Source of the DNA: Schlegelella aquatica
GTDB taxonomy: Bacteria; Pseudomonadota; Gammaproteobacteria; Burkholderiales; Burkholderiaceae_C
DNA: 64,000 nt
Direction of reading: 5' to 3'
Assembly (NCBI RefSeq): GCF_026013905.1
Contig: NZ_CP110257.1
Coordinates: 620,001-684,000, forward strand
Position 1 is the stretch's first letter, and each line of letters opens with the position of its first letter. Shown one piece after another: positions 25,891-36,022 of the stretch. The translations under genes were made by a program, and so were the position numbers. The notes under the pieces were generated by a model. It saw nothing but the letters and a program-made list of their open reading frames with translations. It made no database searches and was not told the origin of the DNA.

Positions 25891-28800
25891 ATGACCAGTG
25901 GTGTCATCCGCATCCGCGGCGCCCGCCAGCACAACCTGAAGAACCTGGACCTCGACATCGGCACGGGCGAGCTGACGGTGGTCACCGGCCCCTCGGGCTC
26001 GGGCAAGTCCAGCCTCGTCTTCGACACCCTCTATGCCGAAGGCCAGCGGCGTTACGTGGAGACGTTCAGCGCCTATGCACGCCAGTTCCTCGACCGCATG
26101 GACCGCCCCGCGGTGGACCATGTGGAAGGCGTGCCGCCCGCGATCGCGATCGACCAGACGAACCCGGTGCGGACCTCGCGCTCGACGGTGGGCACGATGA
26201 CCGAGCTCAACGACCACTTGAAGCTCCTGTTCGCCCGCGCGGCCCGCTTGTTCGATCGCCAGACGGCGCGCCCGGTGAGGGAAGACACGCCCGAGTCCAT
26301 CTATGCGGAGCTGGCCGAGCGCACCCGCGCGATGGTCGCGGGCGGGGCGCCGGCCGCGGGGTCCGCACCCGATGCGAGTGCGCGCCCGAGCGACGCGGGC
26401 CCGCGCGGGCCGAGGCTGGTGGTGACCTTCCCCGTCGAACTGCCCGCCGACACCACGCGCGAGGAGATCGAGCAATGGCTGTCGGCCAGCGGCTTCACCC
26501 GCGTGCATGCGGAGCGGGAAGTGGCCTCGCCCAGCGGTCCGCGCAAGGTGCTGGACGTCGTCGCCGACCGCTTCAGGCTGGAAGGCACGGAGAAGGTGCG
26601 CGTCATCGAGGCGCTGGAGGTGGCGCTCAAGCGAGGCGGGCGCGTCAACGTGTACGTGCAGCCCGAGGGCGGCGAGGAGCAGCTCTGGCGCTTCTCCTCC
26701 GGCCTGCACAGCCCCGACAGCGACTTGCGCTACGCCCAGCCGGTGCCGGCGATGTTCTCGTTCAACTCGGCCATCGGGGCCTGCGACACCTGTCGCGGCT
26801 TCGGCCGTGTGATCGGCGTCGATTGGGGCCTGGTGATTCCCGATCATCGCAAGACGCTGCGCGCCGGCGCGATCAAGCCCTTGCAGACCCCGGCCTGGAA
26901 GGAGTGCCAGGACGACCTGCTCGAGTACGCCGGCGAGGCCGGCATCCCGCGCGACACCGCGTGGAGCCAGCTCACCCAGGCGCAGCGCGACTGGGTCATC
27001 CACGGCTCGCCGCACTGGAAGGGCGACTGGAACCGCCAGTGGTACGGCATCAAGCGGTTCTTCGAGTACCTGGAGAGCAAGGCCTACAAGATGCACATCC
27101 GGGTGCTCTTGTCCAAGTACCGCAGCTACACGCCCTGCGAGGCGTGCGGCGGGGCACGCCTCAAGCTGGAGTCGCTGCTGTGGCGCCTGGGCACCAAGGA
27201 AGACGCGGACGAGGTGCTGGCGCCGGCCCAGCGCTTCATGCCCGTGGGCGTGGGCTGGACGCGCGAGCAACTGGAGGCGCTGCCGGGCCTGTCGCTGCAC
27301 GATCTCATGCTGCTGCCCATCGAGCGGCTGAGACGCTTCTTCGATCGTCTGCACGTGGGCGAGGCGCTGACCGGCGCAGCGCGCGACGGCGCGCGCTCCG
27401 CGGACCCGCTCGCGCTGTTGCTCGACGAGATCCGCACACGGCTCAAATACCTTTGCGACGTGGGCCTGGGCTACCTCACGCTGGACCGCCAGAGCCGCAC
27501 GCTCTCGGGCGGCGAGGTGCAGCGTATCAACCTCACCACGGCGCTCGGCACCTCGCTCGTCAACACGCTGTTCGTGCTCGACGAGCCCAGCATCGGTCTG
27601 CATCCGCGCGACATGAACCGCATCGTGCAGGCCATGCACCGCCTGCGCGACGCGGGCAACACGCTGGTGGTGGTGGAGCACGACCCGGCGGTGATGGTCG
27701 CGGCCGACCGCGTGCTCGACATGGGCCCGGGCCCCGGCCGCGAGGGCGGCCGCATCGTCTTCGATGGCACGCCCGAGGAGTTGCGCCGTGCCGACACGCT
27801 GACCGGTGCCTACCTCGGCGGGCGCAAGCGCATCGGCATCGGCATCCGCCGTGCGGTGAGCGAGAGCACTCCCAGGCTCATCCTGCAAGGCGCGCGCGAG
27901 CACAACCTGAAGAACGTCACGGTCGAGTTCCCGCTGCAGCGGCTGGTGTGCGTCACGGGCGTCAGCGGCTCGGGCAAGTCCACGTTGATGCAGGACGTGC
28001 TCTACCCGGCGCTCGCGCGTCACTTCGGCAAAGCGACCGAGGCCCCCGGCGAGCACGATGCGCTGCTCAATGCCGAGTGGCTGGAAGACGCGGTCTTCGT
28101 CGACCAGTCCCCCATCGGCAAGACCGCGCGTTCCAACCCGGCGAGTTATGTCGGCGCCTTCGACGAGATCCGCAAACTCTTCGCCGATGCGCCGTTGGCC
28201 CAGCAGAGGGGCTATGGCGCCGGCATGTTCAGCTTCAACGCGGGCGACGGCCGCTGCCCGACCTGTGGCGGCTCGGGCTTCGAGCACGTCGAGATGCAGT
28301 TCCTCTCCGACGTCTACCTGCGCTGCCCCGACTGCGACGGCAAGCGCTACCGCCCCGAGGTGCTGGAGGTGCACCTCGAGCGCGCGCTGCCGGACGGCAG
28401 CTGGCGAGCGCTGAGCGTCGCCGACGTGCTGGACCTCACCGTGGCCGAGGCGGCCCAGCTCTTCCGCGACGATCGCGAGGTGCTGCGTGCGCTGCAGCCG
28501 CTGGTCGACGTGGGCCTGGAGTACCTGACGCTCGGCCAGCCGGTGCCGACCCTCTCCGGCGGCGAGGCGCAGCGGCTCAAGCTCGCCGGCTTTCTTGCCG
28601 AGGCGGCGAAGAACGCCGCGGCGAGCCGTCAGGGCCTGGCCCGCAAGGGCACGCTGTTCCTGTTCGACGAGCCGACGACCGGCCTGCACTTCGACGACAT
28701 CGCCAAGCTGATGCGCGCGTTGCGCAAGCTGCTGGAGGCCGGGCATTCGCTCATCGTCATCGAGCACAACCTCGACGTGATCCGCGCGGCCGACTGGATC

Positions 28801-31782
28801 GTCGACCTCGGCCCCGAGGGCGGCGAGGCGGGCGGCGAGGTGGTGTGTGTCGGCACACCCGAGGACGTGCGTGCCCATCCCACCTCGCACACTGCACAGG
28901 CGCTGCGCGAGTACGAGACGATGATGGGCGCGGCACCTCGCGCGCAGGAGCCCCGCCCCACCGGGCTCGACGCCGCGCAGGAAGGCACCTACCTCGGCAC
29001 CGCGCACACGGCGGCCCGCCGCGCGGCGCAGGCGGCCGAGGAGGTCATCCGCATCGTCAATGCGCGCGAGCACAACCTCAAGTCGATGAACGTCGACATC
29101 CCGCGCGGCAAGTTCAGCGTCGTCACCGGTGTGTCGGGCTCGGGCAAGTCCACGCTCGCGTTCGACATCCTGTTCAACGAGGGGCAGCGGCGCTACCTGG
29201 AGTCGCTCAACGCCTACGCGCGCAGCATCGTGCAGCCGGCGGGCCGCCCCGAGGTGGATGCCGTCTACGGCATTCCGCCCACGGTGGCCATCGAGCAGCG
29301 CCTCTCGCGCGGCGGGCGCAAGAGCACGGTGGCGACCACGACCGAGGTCTATCACTTCCTGCGCCTGCTCTACGTGAAACTGGGCGTGCAGCACTGCGTG
29401 CACGACGGCGCCGAGGTGCGCCCGCAGACGCCCGAGTCGATCGCCGCGCAGATCCTGCGCGACCACAAGGGCCAGCATGTGGGCTTTCTCGCGCCGTTGG
29501 TCGTGAACCGCAAGGGCCTCTACACCGACCTGGCCAAGTGGGCCAAGGGCCGCGGCCACACGCACCTGCGCGTGGACGGCCATTTCGTGCCGGTCGACCC
29601 CTGGCCCAAGCTGGACCGCTTCAAGGAGCACACCCTCGAGCTGCCGGTGGGCGACCTCGTCGTCACCGCTGAGGCGGAGGCCGAGCTGCGCGCGCTGCTC
29701 GCTCGTACGCTCGAGCTGGGCAAGGGCGTGATGCACCTGCTGGCCCCGCTGGACGGCCTGCGCGCTGCCATGATCGCGGGCACGTCCACGGACGGCATCG
29801 GCACGCTCAAGGTGTTCTCGACCAAGCGCGCCTGCCCGGTGTGCGGCACGAGCTACCCGGAGTTGGACCCGCGCATGTTCTCGTACAACTCCAAGCACGG
29901 CTGGTGCCCCGACTGCGTCGGCACCGGCGCGCGGCTCACGCGCGAGCAACGCAAGGCGTACGACGACATGCAGCGCGGCGACGAGCGCGGCCGCGAGCAG
30001 ACCTTCGCCGAGCCGGAGGTGGAGGACGTGAGCGACCAACCCTGCGAGACCTGCCACGGCGCGCGGCTCAATCCGGTGTCGCTGGCGATCCGCTTGCGCG
30101 GCGAGTCGATCGCGCAGGTGGCCGCCCGCTGCGTCAGCGAAGCGCGCGTCTGGGTGGACGGCCTGAGGTTCGAGGGGCGCGAGGCGGCGATCGCGCGCGA
30201 TGTGGTCAGCGAGATCCGCAGCCGGCTCGCCTTCCTCGAGGAAGTGGGCCTGGGCTACCTCACGCTCGACCGCGCCGCGCCCACCCTGTCCGGCGGCGAG
30301 GCGCAACGCATCCGCCTGGCCGCGCAGCTCGGCTCCAACCTGCAGGGCGTGTGCTACGTGCTCGACGAACCCACCATCGGCCTGCACCCCCGCGACAACC
30401 GCATCCTGCTGGACGCACTGCACAAGCTCGGCGCGCAGGGCAACACGCTGGTGGTCGTGGAGCACGACGAGGACACCATCCGCCGCGCCGACCACATCAT
30501 CGACATCGGCCCCGGTGCCGGCCGCCGCGGCGGGCGCCTGATCGCCCAGGGCGGCTTGGAGGAGGTCGCGCGCCATCCGCAGTCGCTGACCGGGCGCTTC
30601 CTCGCACGGCCGTTGCAGCACCCGGTGCATGCGCGCCGTCCGGTGGAGGCGTCCACCCCCCGGCTCGCGGTGCGCGGCGCCCATCTGCACAACCTGCAGC
30701 AGGTGGACGTGGAGGTGCCGCTGCGCCGCCTCGTGGCGGTGACGGGCGTGAGCGGCTCGGGCAAGTCCACCCTGGCGCGCGACGTGTTGCTCGCCAACGT
30801 GCAGGCCATCGTCGCCCACCGCGGCAAAGGCCTGCCCGCCTGGACGGGCTGCGCGGGTATCGAGGGCTGGGAGCAGGTGGACCGCGTGCTGGAGGTGGAC
30901 CAGACGCCGATCGGCAAGACGCCGCGCTCCTGCCCGGCGACTTACGTCGGCTTCTGGGACACGATCCGCAAGCTCTTCGCCGAGACGCTGGAGGCCAAGG
31001 CGCGCGGCTACGGCCCGGCGCGCTTTTCGTTCAACACCGGCGACGGCCGTTGCCCCGCCTGCGAGGGGCAGGGCATGCGCACCATCGAGATGAGCTTCCT
31101 GCCCGATGTGAAGCTGCCGTGCGACGTCTGCCACGGCCAGCGCTTCAACCCCGAGACGCTGGCCGTCACCTGGCGCGGCAAGAGCATCGGCGAGGTGCTG
31201 AACATGGAGGTGGACGAGGCGGTCGAGTTCTTCGCCTCCATGCCCCAGGTGTCGCATCCGCTCAAGCTGCTGCAGGACGTGGGCTTGGGCTACCTGACGC
31301 TGGGCCAACCTTCGCCGACGCTTTCCGGCGGCGAGGCGCAGCGCATCAAGCTGGTGACCGAGCTCAGCAAGGTGCGCGACCTCGGTGGCGGCCGCCTCGC
31401 CGTGGGCGACCCGCCCCCCGGGGGGGACCGCCCCGCGGGGACGGCCCGGCGCGGGCTGCTGCCCCATACGCTGTACGTGCTGGACGAGCCCACCGTGGGC
31501 CTGCACATGGCCGACGTCGAGAAACTGATCCGCGTGCTGCACCGCCTCGTCGACGGGGGCCACAGCGTCGTCGTGATCGAGCACGACCTGGACCTGATCG
31601 CCGAAGCGGATTGGGTCATCGACCTGGGGCCTGAAGGCGGCGTGGGAGGCGGCCGTGTGGTGGCCCAGGGCACGCCCGAGCAGGTGGTGGCAGCCGGCAC
31701 ACACACCGGCCGCGCGCTGCAACCGGTGCTCGCCCGCGGCGGCAGGAGCCCCACCCCGGCGCCGGCCGAGACGGTGGGCTGA
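25891..31782 (+). CDS. Double-length UvrA-family ATPase (four ABC cassettes)
   Basis: A 1963-residue protein, about twice normal UvrA (about 940), made of two UvrA-like halves in tandem. Walker A motifs are near residues 33, 690, 1081 and 1620; LSGGE signatures near 535, 888, 1467 and 1812; DEP-x-x-GLH Walker B motifs near 563, 926, 1491 and 1864. Both halves keep Cys pairs of the zinc modules (CDTC, CEAC, CPTC, CPDC in the first; CPVC, CPDC, CETC, CPAC, CDVC in the second). The second half starts in a more canonical way (CPVCG...[10 protein letters not shown]). UvrA recognises damaged DNA for nucleotide excision repair; this long form is a paralogue and need not be the main UvrA. A 27-residue Gly/Pro/Arg insert interrupts the fourth cassette at about 1832-1858. 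Confidence 0.93.
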   Translation: MTSGVIRIRGARQHNLKNLDLDIGTGELTVVTGPSGSGKSSLVFDTLYAEGQRRYVETFSAYARQFLDRMDRPAVDHVEGVPPAIAIDQTNPVRTSRSTVGTMTELNDHLKLLFARAARLFDRQTARPVREDTPESIYAELAERTRAMVAGGAPAAGSAPDASARPSDAGPRGPRLVVTFPVELPADTTREEIEQWLSASGFTRVHAEREVASPSGPRKVLDVVADRFRLEGTEKVRVIEALEVALKRGGRVNVYVQPEGGEEQLWRFSSGLHSPDSDLRYAQPVPAMFSFNSAIGACDTCRGFGRVIGVDWGLVIPDHRKTLRAGAIKPLQTPAWKECQDDLLEYAGEAGIPRDTAWSQLTQAQRDWVIHGSPHWKGDWNRQWYGIKRFFEYLESKAYKMHIRVLLSKYRSYTPCEACGGARLKLESLLWRLGTKEDADEVLAPAQRFMPVGVGWTREQLEALPGLSLHDLMLLPIERLRRFFDRLHVGEALTGAARDGARSADPLALLLDEIRTRLKYLCDVGLGYLTLDRQSRTLSGGEVQRINLTTALGTSLVNTLFVLDEPSIGLHPRDMNRIVQAMHRLRDAGNTLVVVEHDPAVMVAADRVLDMGPGPGREGGRIVFDGTPEELRRADTLTGAYLGGRKRIGIGIRRAVSESTPRLILQGAREHNLKNVTVEFPLQRLVCVTGVSGSGKSTLMQDVLYPALARHFGKATEAPGEHDALLNAEWLEDAVFVDQSPIGKTARSNPASYVGAFDEIRKLFADAPLAQQRGYGAGMFSFNAGDGRCPTCGGSGFEHVEMQFLSDVYLRCPDCDGKRYRPEVLEVHLERALPDGSWRALSVADVLDLTVAEAAQLFRDDREVLRALQPLVDVGLEYLTLGQPVPTLSGGEAQRLKLAGFLAEAAKNAAASRQGLARKGTLFLFDEPTTGLHFDDIAKLMRALRKLLEAGHSLIVIEHNLDVIRAADWIVDLGPEGGEAGGEVVCVGTPEDVRAHPTSHTAQALREYETMMGAAPRAQEPRPTGLDAAQEGTYLGTAHTAARRAAQAAEEVIRIVNAREHNLKSMNVDIPRGKFSVVTGVSGSGKSTLAFDILFNEGQRRYLESLNAYARSIVQPAGRPEVDAVYGIPPTVAIEQRLSRGGRKSTVATTTEVYHFLRLLYVKLGVQHCVHDGAEVRPQTPESIAAQILRDHKGQHVGFLAPLVVNRKGLYTDLAKWAKGRGHTHLRVDGHFVPVDPWPKLDRFKEHTLELPVGDLVVTAEAEAELRALLARTLELGKGVMHLLAPLDGLRAAMIAGTSTDGIGTLKVFSTKRACPVCGTSYPELDPRMFSYNSKHGWCPDCVGTGARLTREQRKAYDDMQRGDERGREQTFAEPEVEDVSDQPCETCHGARLNPVSLAIRLRGESIAQVAARCVSEARVWVDGLRFEGREAAIARDVVSEIRSRLAFLEEVGLGYLTLDRAAPTLSGGEAQRIRLAAQLGSNLQGVCYVLDEPTIGLHPRDNRILLDALHKLGAQGNTLVVVEHDEDTIRRADHIIDIGPGAGRRGGRLIAQGGLEEVARHPQSLTGRFLARPLQHPVHARRPVEASTPRLAVRGAHLHNLQQVDVEVPLRRLVAVTGVSGSGKSTLARDVLLANVQAIVAHRGKGLPAWTGCAGIEGWEQVDRVLEVDQTPIGKTPRSCPATYVGFWDTIRKLFAETLEAKARGYGPARFSFNTGDGRCPACEGQGMRTIEMSFLPDVKLPCDVCHGQRFNPETLAVTWRGKSIGEVLNMEVDEAVEFFASMPQVSHPLKLLQDVGLGYLTLGQPSPTLSGGEAQRIKLVTELSKVRDLGGGRLAVGDPPPGGDRPAGTARRGLLPHTLYVLDEPTVGLHMADVEKLIRVLHRLVDGGHSVVVIEHDLDLIAEADWVIDLGPEGGVGGGRVVAQGTPEQVVAAGTHTGRALQPVLARGGRSPTPAPAETVG

Positions 31783-31800
31783 GCGCCGGCGCGGCCGGTC

Positions 31801-31958
31801 CTCATATCGTTGCCCCCGGGGCGTACGCCCGACCCCCCACGGGGGTGTCGGCCCGGCTCCGGGCGGCCGGGCGCCGGGCCTCATGTCTTTGCCCCCGGGG
31901 CGTACGCCCCACCCCCCGCGGGGGTGTCGGCCCGGCTCCGGGCGGCCGAGCGCCGGGC
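31801..31958. repeat. 79-bp GC-palindrome tandem repeat, two copies
   Basis: Copies at 31801-31879 and 31880-31958 are nearly identical and begin CTCAT. Each contains the palindromes GGGGCGTACGCCC(C), CCCCC(G/C)CGGGGG-like and CCCGG-CT-CCGGG. The array fills the gap between the convergent uvrA-like gene and histidine kinase gene and stops exactly where the kinase stop codon begins. It resembles REP-type intergenic elements and could end transcription from both sides. Confidence 0.85.
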
Positions 31959-31959
31959 C

Positions 31960-34035
31960 TCAGTCGCCCAGCCCGGTACGCCCGGTGAGGCTCGCCACCA
32001 CCGCCACCAGCTCCGAGGGGTCCACCGGTTTGGCGACGTGCGTCTGGAAGCCCGCCATGAGCGCGCGCCGGCGGTCTTCGCTGCGCGCGAGGGCGGTGAG
32101 CGCCGCCGCCGGCACGGTCGCATAGGGCCGGCCGGAGGAGCGCACCTTGCGCATGAAGCTGTAGCCGTCCTCGCCAGGCATCCCGATGTCGCTGACGATC
32201 AGGTGCACGGCGGGCTCCTCGTCCAGCACCGCGAGCGCCTCGGCACAGCCCGCCGCCTCCCGCACCGCGGCGCCTTCGTCCTCCAGCACGCGGCGCAACA
32301 GCTCCCGCGCGTCCGGCTCGTCGTCCACCACCAGCACCGTCAGGCCCTTGAGCAGGTCGCCTTCGCCGCATGCAGGCATGAGCGCGCCGAAGCCCGAGAC
32401 GTGCGCCTCCGCGGGGTGGATCGCCGTCAGCGGCAGGGTGATGGTGAAGGTGGCGCCCCGGCCCTCGCCTTCGCTGTAGGCGTGCACGTGGCCGCCATGC
32501 ATCTCGGTCAGGTGCCGCACGATCGCGAGCCCCAGCCCCAAGCCGCCCTTCGAGCGCGTCGTCGAAGCATCGAACTGCCGGAAGCGGTCGAACACATGCG
32601 GCAGGAACTCGGGCGGGATGCCCTGGCCCGTGTCGCTCACCGCCAACTCCACGTGGCTGCCCACCTTGCGGTAGGTCACCGTGATGCGTCCACCCTTGGG
32701 GGTGAACTTGATCGCGTTGGTGAGGAGGTTCCACACCACCTGCTGCAGCCGGGCCGGGTCGCCCTGGATCACGCCGGCCGAGCCGAACACGGTGGACAAC
32801 CGCAGCGCCTTGGCCTCCAGCGCCGGGCGCACCGTGTCGATCGCGTCCTCGATCACGCGCACCATGTCGAGCGGCTGCACGTCGAGCCGCAACTTGCCCG
32901 AGAGGATGCGGCTCATGTCGAGCAGCTCGTCGATCATCTGCGCCTGCAGCCGTGCATTGCGGTCGATCGTGTCGATCGCCTGGCGCATCTGCTCGGGCGA
33001 CTTCACGCCCCGCCGCAAGACCGCGGCCCATCCGACGATGGCCGACAGGGGCGTGCGCAGTTCGTGGCTCAAGGTCGCGACGAACTCGTCCTTCATGCGG
33101 GCGGCCCGCTCCGCCTCGGAGCGCGCGGCGCGTTCGGCCGCGAGCAGCGCCTCGCGCTCCTGGGCGAGGCGCTTCTGGTCCTCGATTTCGGTGCAGGTGC
33201 CGTACCACTGCACGATGCGGCCGGTCGCGTCACGGTGCGGCACCGCCCGGCCCATGAACCAGCGGTACTGTCCGTCCGCACCGCGCAAGCGGTACTCGAG
33301 GTCGAACAGCGTGCCCGCGGCCAGGCACTCCCGCCAGCGGCGGAACGTCGCCTCGTGGTCGTCCGGATGCAGGTACTCGGCCCACGAGAGCAGCACAGTG
33401 CCCGGCGCCGGCCGCGGCATGCCCGTGTACTCGAACCAGCGCTCGTTGAGGTAGGTGCATCCCCCTTCGGCACGGCTCGTCCACACGATGTGGGGCATCG
33501 CGTCGGCCAGCAGGCGAAAGCGCTGTTCGCTCGCTGCCATGCGGGCCGTGTCGGCCGCCGCGCCGCGTACGCCGTGTTGCCGCAGGCCCCGCACGACGGC
33601 CGCCTGCAAGCGGGCCTCGTCGTGGCGCGCGATGCAGTCGTCGGCCCCGCACGCCACACGGCTGAGCCCTTCGGGCACCTGGCAGGCCTCGTCGGCCAGC
33701 AAGACGAGCGCGGTCGCAGGGTGGTCCTGCGCCCACTGCCGGCAGAACGACTCGTCCGCCATCGGCAGCGGCACGAGCGCCACCGCCACGGGCCGCGCCC
33801 GCAGGCGCTCGAGCAGTTCGTCCGCACCGCGCACCCACGCCACCGGCGCGCCTGCCGTCCAAGCGGCACAGCGCTCGGGGAGTTCGTCGCCCGCCTCCGC
33901 CCAGACGAGCACCGCCGGCGCCTGCTCGGGCACGAGCGCAGGCGCGGCAGTAGGGTGCCACGGCGCTGCAGGCCGCGGCAGCCCCGCATCCGAGTCGGCG
34001 GGGACGAAGGCGGAAGGGTCGGGCGTGGTGGCCAT
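31960..34035 (-). CDS. Hybrid PAS sensor histidine kinase with C-terminal receiver
   Basis: A 691-residue soluble sensor kinase. Residues 40-155 look like a degenerate receiver or unrecognised sensory domain. A PAS/PAC unit follows at about 170-290 (HIVWTSRAEGGCTYLN), then a HisKA helix with the phospho-accepting His324 in SHELRTP, and a HATPase domain with N, G1 (DTGQGIP) and G2 (GLGLGLAIV) boxes. A receiver ends the protein with phospho-accepting Asp616 in SDIGMPGEDG. No membrane segment, so the stimulus is cytoplasmic. ATG 34035 is the only good start. No output regulator gene is adjacent. Confidence 0.92.
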   Translation of the reverse strand: MATTPDPSAFVPADSDAGLPRPAAPWHPTAAPALVPEQAPAVLVWAEAGDELPERCAAWTAGAPVAWVRGADELLERLRARPVAVALVPLPMADESFCRQWAQDHPATALVLLADEACQVPEGLSRVACGADDCIARHDEARLQAAVVRGLRQHGVRGAAADTARMAASEQRFRLLADAMPHIVWTSRAEGGCTYLNERWFEYTGMPRPAPGTVLLSWAEYLHPDDHEATFRRWRECLAAGTLFDLEYRLRGADGQYRWFMGRAVPHRDATGRIVQWYGTCTEIEDQKRLAQEREALLAAERAARSEAERAARMKDEFVATLSHELRTPLSAIVGWAAVLRRGVKSPEQMRQAIDTIDRNARLQAQMIDELLDMSRILSGKLRLDVQPLDMVRVIEDAIDTVRPALEAKALRLSTVFGSAGVIQGDPARLQQVVWNLLTNAIKFTPKGGRITVTYRKVGSHVELAVSDTGQGIPPEFLPHVFDRFRQFDASTTRSKGGLGLGLAIVRHLTEMHGGHVHAYSEGEGRGATFTITLPLTAIHPAEAHVSGFGALMPACGEGDLLKGLTVLVVDDEPDARELLRRVLEDEGAAVREAAGCAEALAVLDEEPAVHLIVSDIGMPGEDGYSFMRKVRSSGRPYATVPAAALTALARSEDRRRALMAGFQTHVAKPVDPSELVAVVASLTGRTGLGD

Positions 34036-34207
34036 GGCAGCAAGTACGGCGCGCTCGCAGGAAGCTCCTCGCCCACCACGGCGCCCCGTGCGGCGGCTGT
34101 GCGCCGCGACGGGGCTGCCGTGGCATGCGACGGCGACGACCCTCCTGTTCCTCGGTCGTGATCGTAGCGCCCCGCGCGGGGCGCCGCACGCCAGGTCACC
34201 GGCCGTT

Positions 34208-35191
34208 TCAACCGCTCCCCGACGCCGCGAGGGCAGCGGCCAGCGCCGCGCGCCGCTGCGCCGCCTGCTCGCGGATGGCGCCCACCAGCCGCTGCAGTGC
34301 CGGCCGGGGCGCCGCGTCCGTGCGCAGCAGCAGCCCGACCGGCTCGTCGGTGGCGCCGGGCGGCCAGGGCAAGCGGGTCAGCCGGCCATCCTGCAGGGCC
34401 GGCTCCGCGGCGCCGAGCGGGGTGAGCCACACCGCCCCCGCGCGCACCGCCAGCTCGGTGCCGAGCGACGCCGACAGGGTTTCCACCTGCCGGGCCGCTG
34501 GGCCGACGCCCAGCCGCGCCAGCAGGCTGTCGGCCGAGTGCCGGATGAGCGTGCCAGGCAGCGGCAGCGCCAACAGGTGCACACCCAGGTCACCGGGCGG
34601 TGCGGTGCCCCGTCGCAGCAGCGGGTGCCCCGGTCGGACCACGGCCACCAGCGGCTCGGCATAGAGGTGCTCGAAGCTCAGCCCCACCATCTGGTCGGGC
34701 TCGGCCAGGCGGCCGATCGCCGCATCGAGCCCGCCGGCCCGAAGCCGTTCGAGCAACGTGGGGTTGCGGTCCGTCAGCACCTGCAGGCGCGGCCCGCCCG
34801 ACGCGGGGTGCGGCCTCCCGGGCGCCGCCGCCTCTGCGAGTGCCTGCACCACCGCGGGCACGAACGAGGGGGCCAAGGTGGGCAGGGCGCCCAGCACCAG
34901 GTGCTCGTGCTCCGCCGCGCCGCCCACGCTTTGCAAGGCCTCCGCCAGCCCGGCCACGACCGCGCTCGCATGCGGCCACAGCGCGCGCGCCGCGGCCGTC
35001 GGCTCGGCGCCCCGGCGCCCGCGCTCGAACAGCCGCACCCCCAGGATGTCCTCCAGCTCGGCGAGCGTCTTGGTCACGGCCGGCTGCGAGACGGCCAGCG
35101 CCTGTGCGGCTCCTCGCAGGTTGCCGCTGCGGGCGACGGCCAGGAAGCAGTGCAGGTGGCGCAGCTGCACGCGCTGCAGGGCGGTGTTCAT
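34208..35191 (-). CDS. pcaQ: LysR-type regulator of protocatechuate catabolism PcaQ
   Basis: A 327-residue LysR regulator. The N-terminal winged helix-turn-helix spans about 10-65 (LRHLHCFLAVARSGNLRGAAQ), followed by the effector domain. The family and its divergent placement from pcaHG indicate PcaQ, which activates protocatechuate genes in response to pathway intermediates such as beta-carboxy-muconate. ATG 35191 is chosen over an ATG 18 bp upstream because the shorter form aligns with the usual LysR N-terminus. Sequence alone supports only 'LysR'; context supports PcaQ. Confidence 0.85.
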   Translation of the reverse strand: MNTALQRVQLRHLHCFLAVARSGNLRGAAQALAVSQPAVTKTLAELEDILGVRLFERGRRGAEPTAAARALWPHASAVVAGLAEALQSVGGAAEHEHLVLGALPTLAPSFVPAVVQALAEAAAPGRPHPASGGPRLQVLTDRNPTLLERLRAGGLDAAIGRLAEPDQMVGLSFEHLYAEPLVAVVRPGHPLLRRGTAPPGDLGVHLLALPLPGTLIRHSADSLLARLGVGPAARQVETLSASLGTELAVRAGAVWLTPLGAAEPALQDGRLTRLPWPPGATDEPVGLLLRTDAAPRPALQRLVGAIREQAAQRRAALAAALAASGSG

Positions 35192-35231
35192 TCGATAACT
35201 ATAGGGCAAGGAAAGTCTGATGAAAGTTCAA

Positions 35232-35260
35232 TTTACATAACGATTGTTGATGCATAGAGT
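35232..35260 (+). promoter_or_regulatory. pcaH promoter overlapping a LysR-type inverted repeat
   Basis: TTTACA (35232-35237) and TAGAGT (35255-35260) are 17 bp apart, a good sigma-70 promoter. Between them ATAACGATTGTTGAT (35237-35251) has the T-N11-A layout and ATAAC/GTTgAT arms of LysR sites and recalls the PcaQ motif ATAACC-N4-GGTTAA, though two bases shorter. Its place inside the spacer fits an operator better than a classic activator site. Confidence 0.5.
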
Positions 35261-35308
35261 CGTGTGCAAGGAGGCCCGACCCGGGGCCGACACCCGAGGA
35301 GACCTGCC

Positions 35309-36022
35309 ATGTGCGACCTGCCGCCGCTCAGTCCGCGCGACTGGAGCAGCCATCCGCCCTACGTCTATCCGGACTACAAGTCCACCGCGTTGCGCGGGCC
35401 CACCCGGCCGCTCATCCCGCTGAGGGAGAACCTGCGCCAGCTGCGCGCGCCGGTGTACGGCCATGATGCGATCGGCCCGCTCGACCACGACCTCACCCGC
35501 AACGCTGCGAAGAACGGCGAGCCGCTCGGCGAGCGCATCATCGTCACCGGGCGTGTGCTCGACGAGCGCGGCCGCCCGGTGCGCGGGGCGCTGGTGGAGG
35601 TGTGGCAGGCCAACGCCGCCGGCCGCTACATCCACAAGGTGGACCAGCACGACGCGCCGCTCGACCCCAACTTCCTCGGCGCGGGACGGTGCCTCACCGA
35701 TGACGAGGGCCGCTATCGGTTCCTGACCATCAAGCCCGGCGCCTATCCCTGGGGCAACCACCCCAACGCCTGGCGGCCCAACCACATCCACTTCTCGCTG
35801 TTCGGCGAGTACTTCGCCAGCCGCCTGGTCACGCAGATGTACTTCCCGGGCGACCCGCTGCTGGCCCACGACCCGATCTTCCAGGGCACGCCGGCCGGTG
35901 CGCGCGATCGGCTGATCTCGCGCTTCACGCTGGACGTGACCGAGCCGGGTTTCGCGCTGGGCTACGAGTTCGACATCGTCCTGCGCGGCCCGAACGAAAC
36001 GCCGATGGAGGCCCCGCGATGA
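35309..36022 (+). CDS. pcaH: Protocatechuate 3,4-dioxygenase beta subunit
   Basis: Catalytic Fe(III) subunit of the intradiol dioxygenase that opens protocatechuate to 3-carboxy-cis,cis-muconate, a step of the beta-ketoadipate pathway. The protein is 237 residues. The four iron ligands are visible as Tyr107 (GRYIH), Tyr146 (GAYPW), His159 and His161 (NHIHF), in the same spacing as the P. putida enzyme. ATG 35309 has GAGGAG 8-10 bp upstream; a start 45 bp earlier is rejected. The stop overlaps the pcaG ATG. Confidence 0.96.
   Translation: MCDLPPLSPRDWSSHPPYVYPDYKSTALRGPTRPLIPLRENLRQLRAPVYGHDAIGPLDHDLTRNAAKNGEPLGERIIVTGRVLDERGRPVRGALVEVWQANAAGRYIHKVDQHDAPLDPNFLGAGRCLTDDEGRYRFLTIKPGAYPWGNHPNAWRPNHIHFSLFGEYFASRLVTQMYFPGDPLLAHDPIFQGTPAGARDRLISRFTLDVTEPGFALGYEFDIVLRGPNETPMEAPR

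Noticed and set aside
24433..31884. A 2483-codon open frame antisense to the uvrA-like gene
   Set aside because: It is a mirror of the real gene: in very GC-rich DNA the complementary frame lacks stop codons. Its product is His/Arg/Ala-rich without any family signature, while the sense strand gives a complete UvrA.
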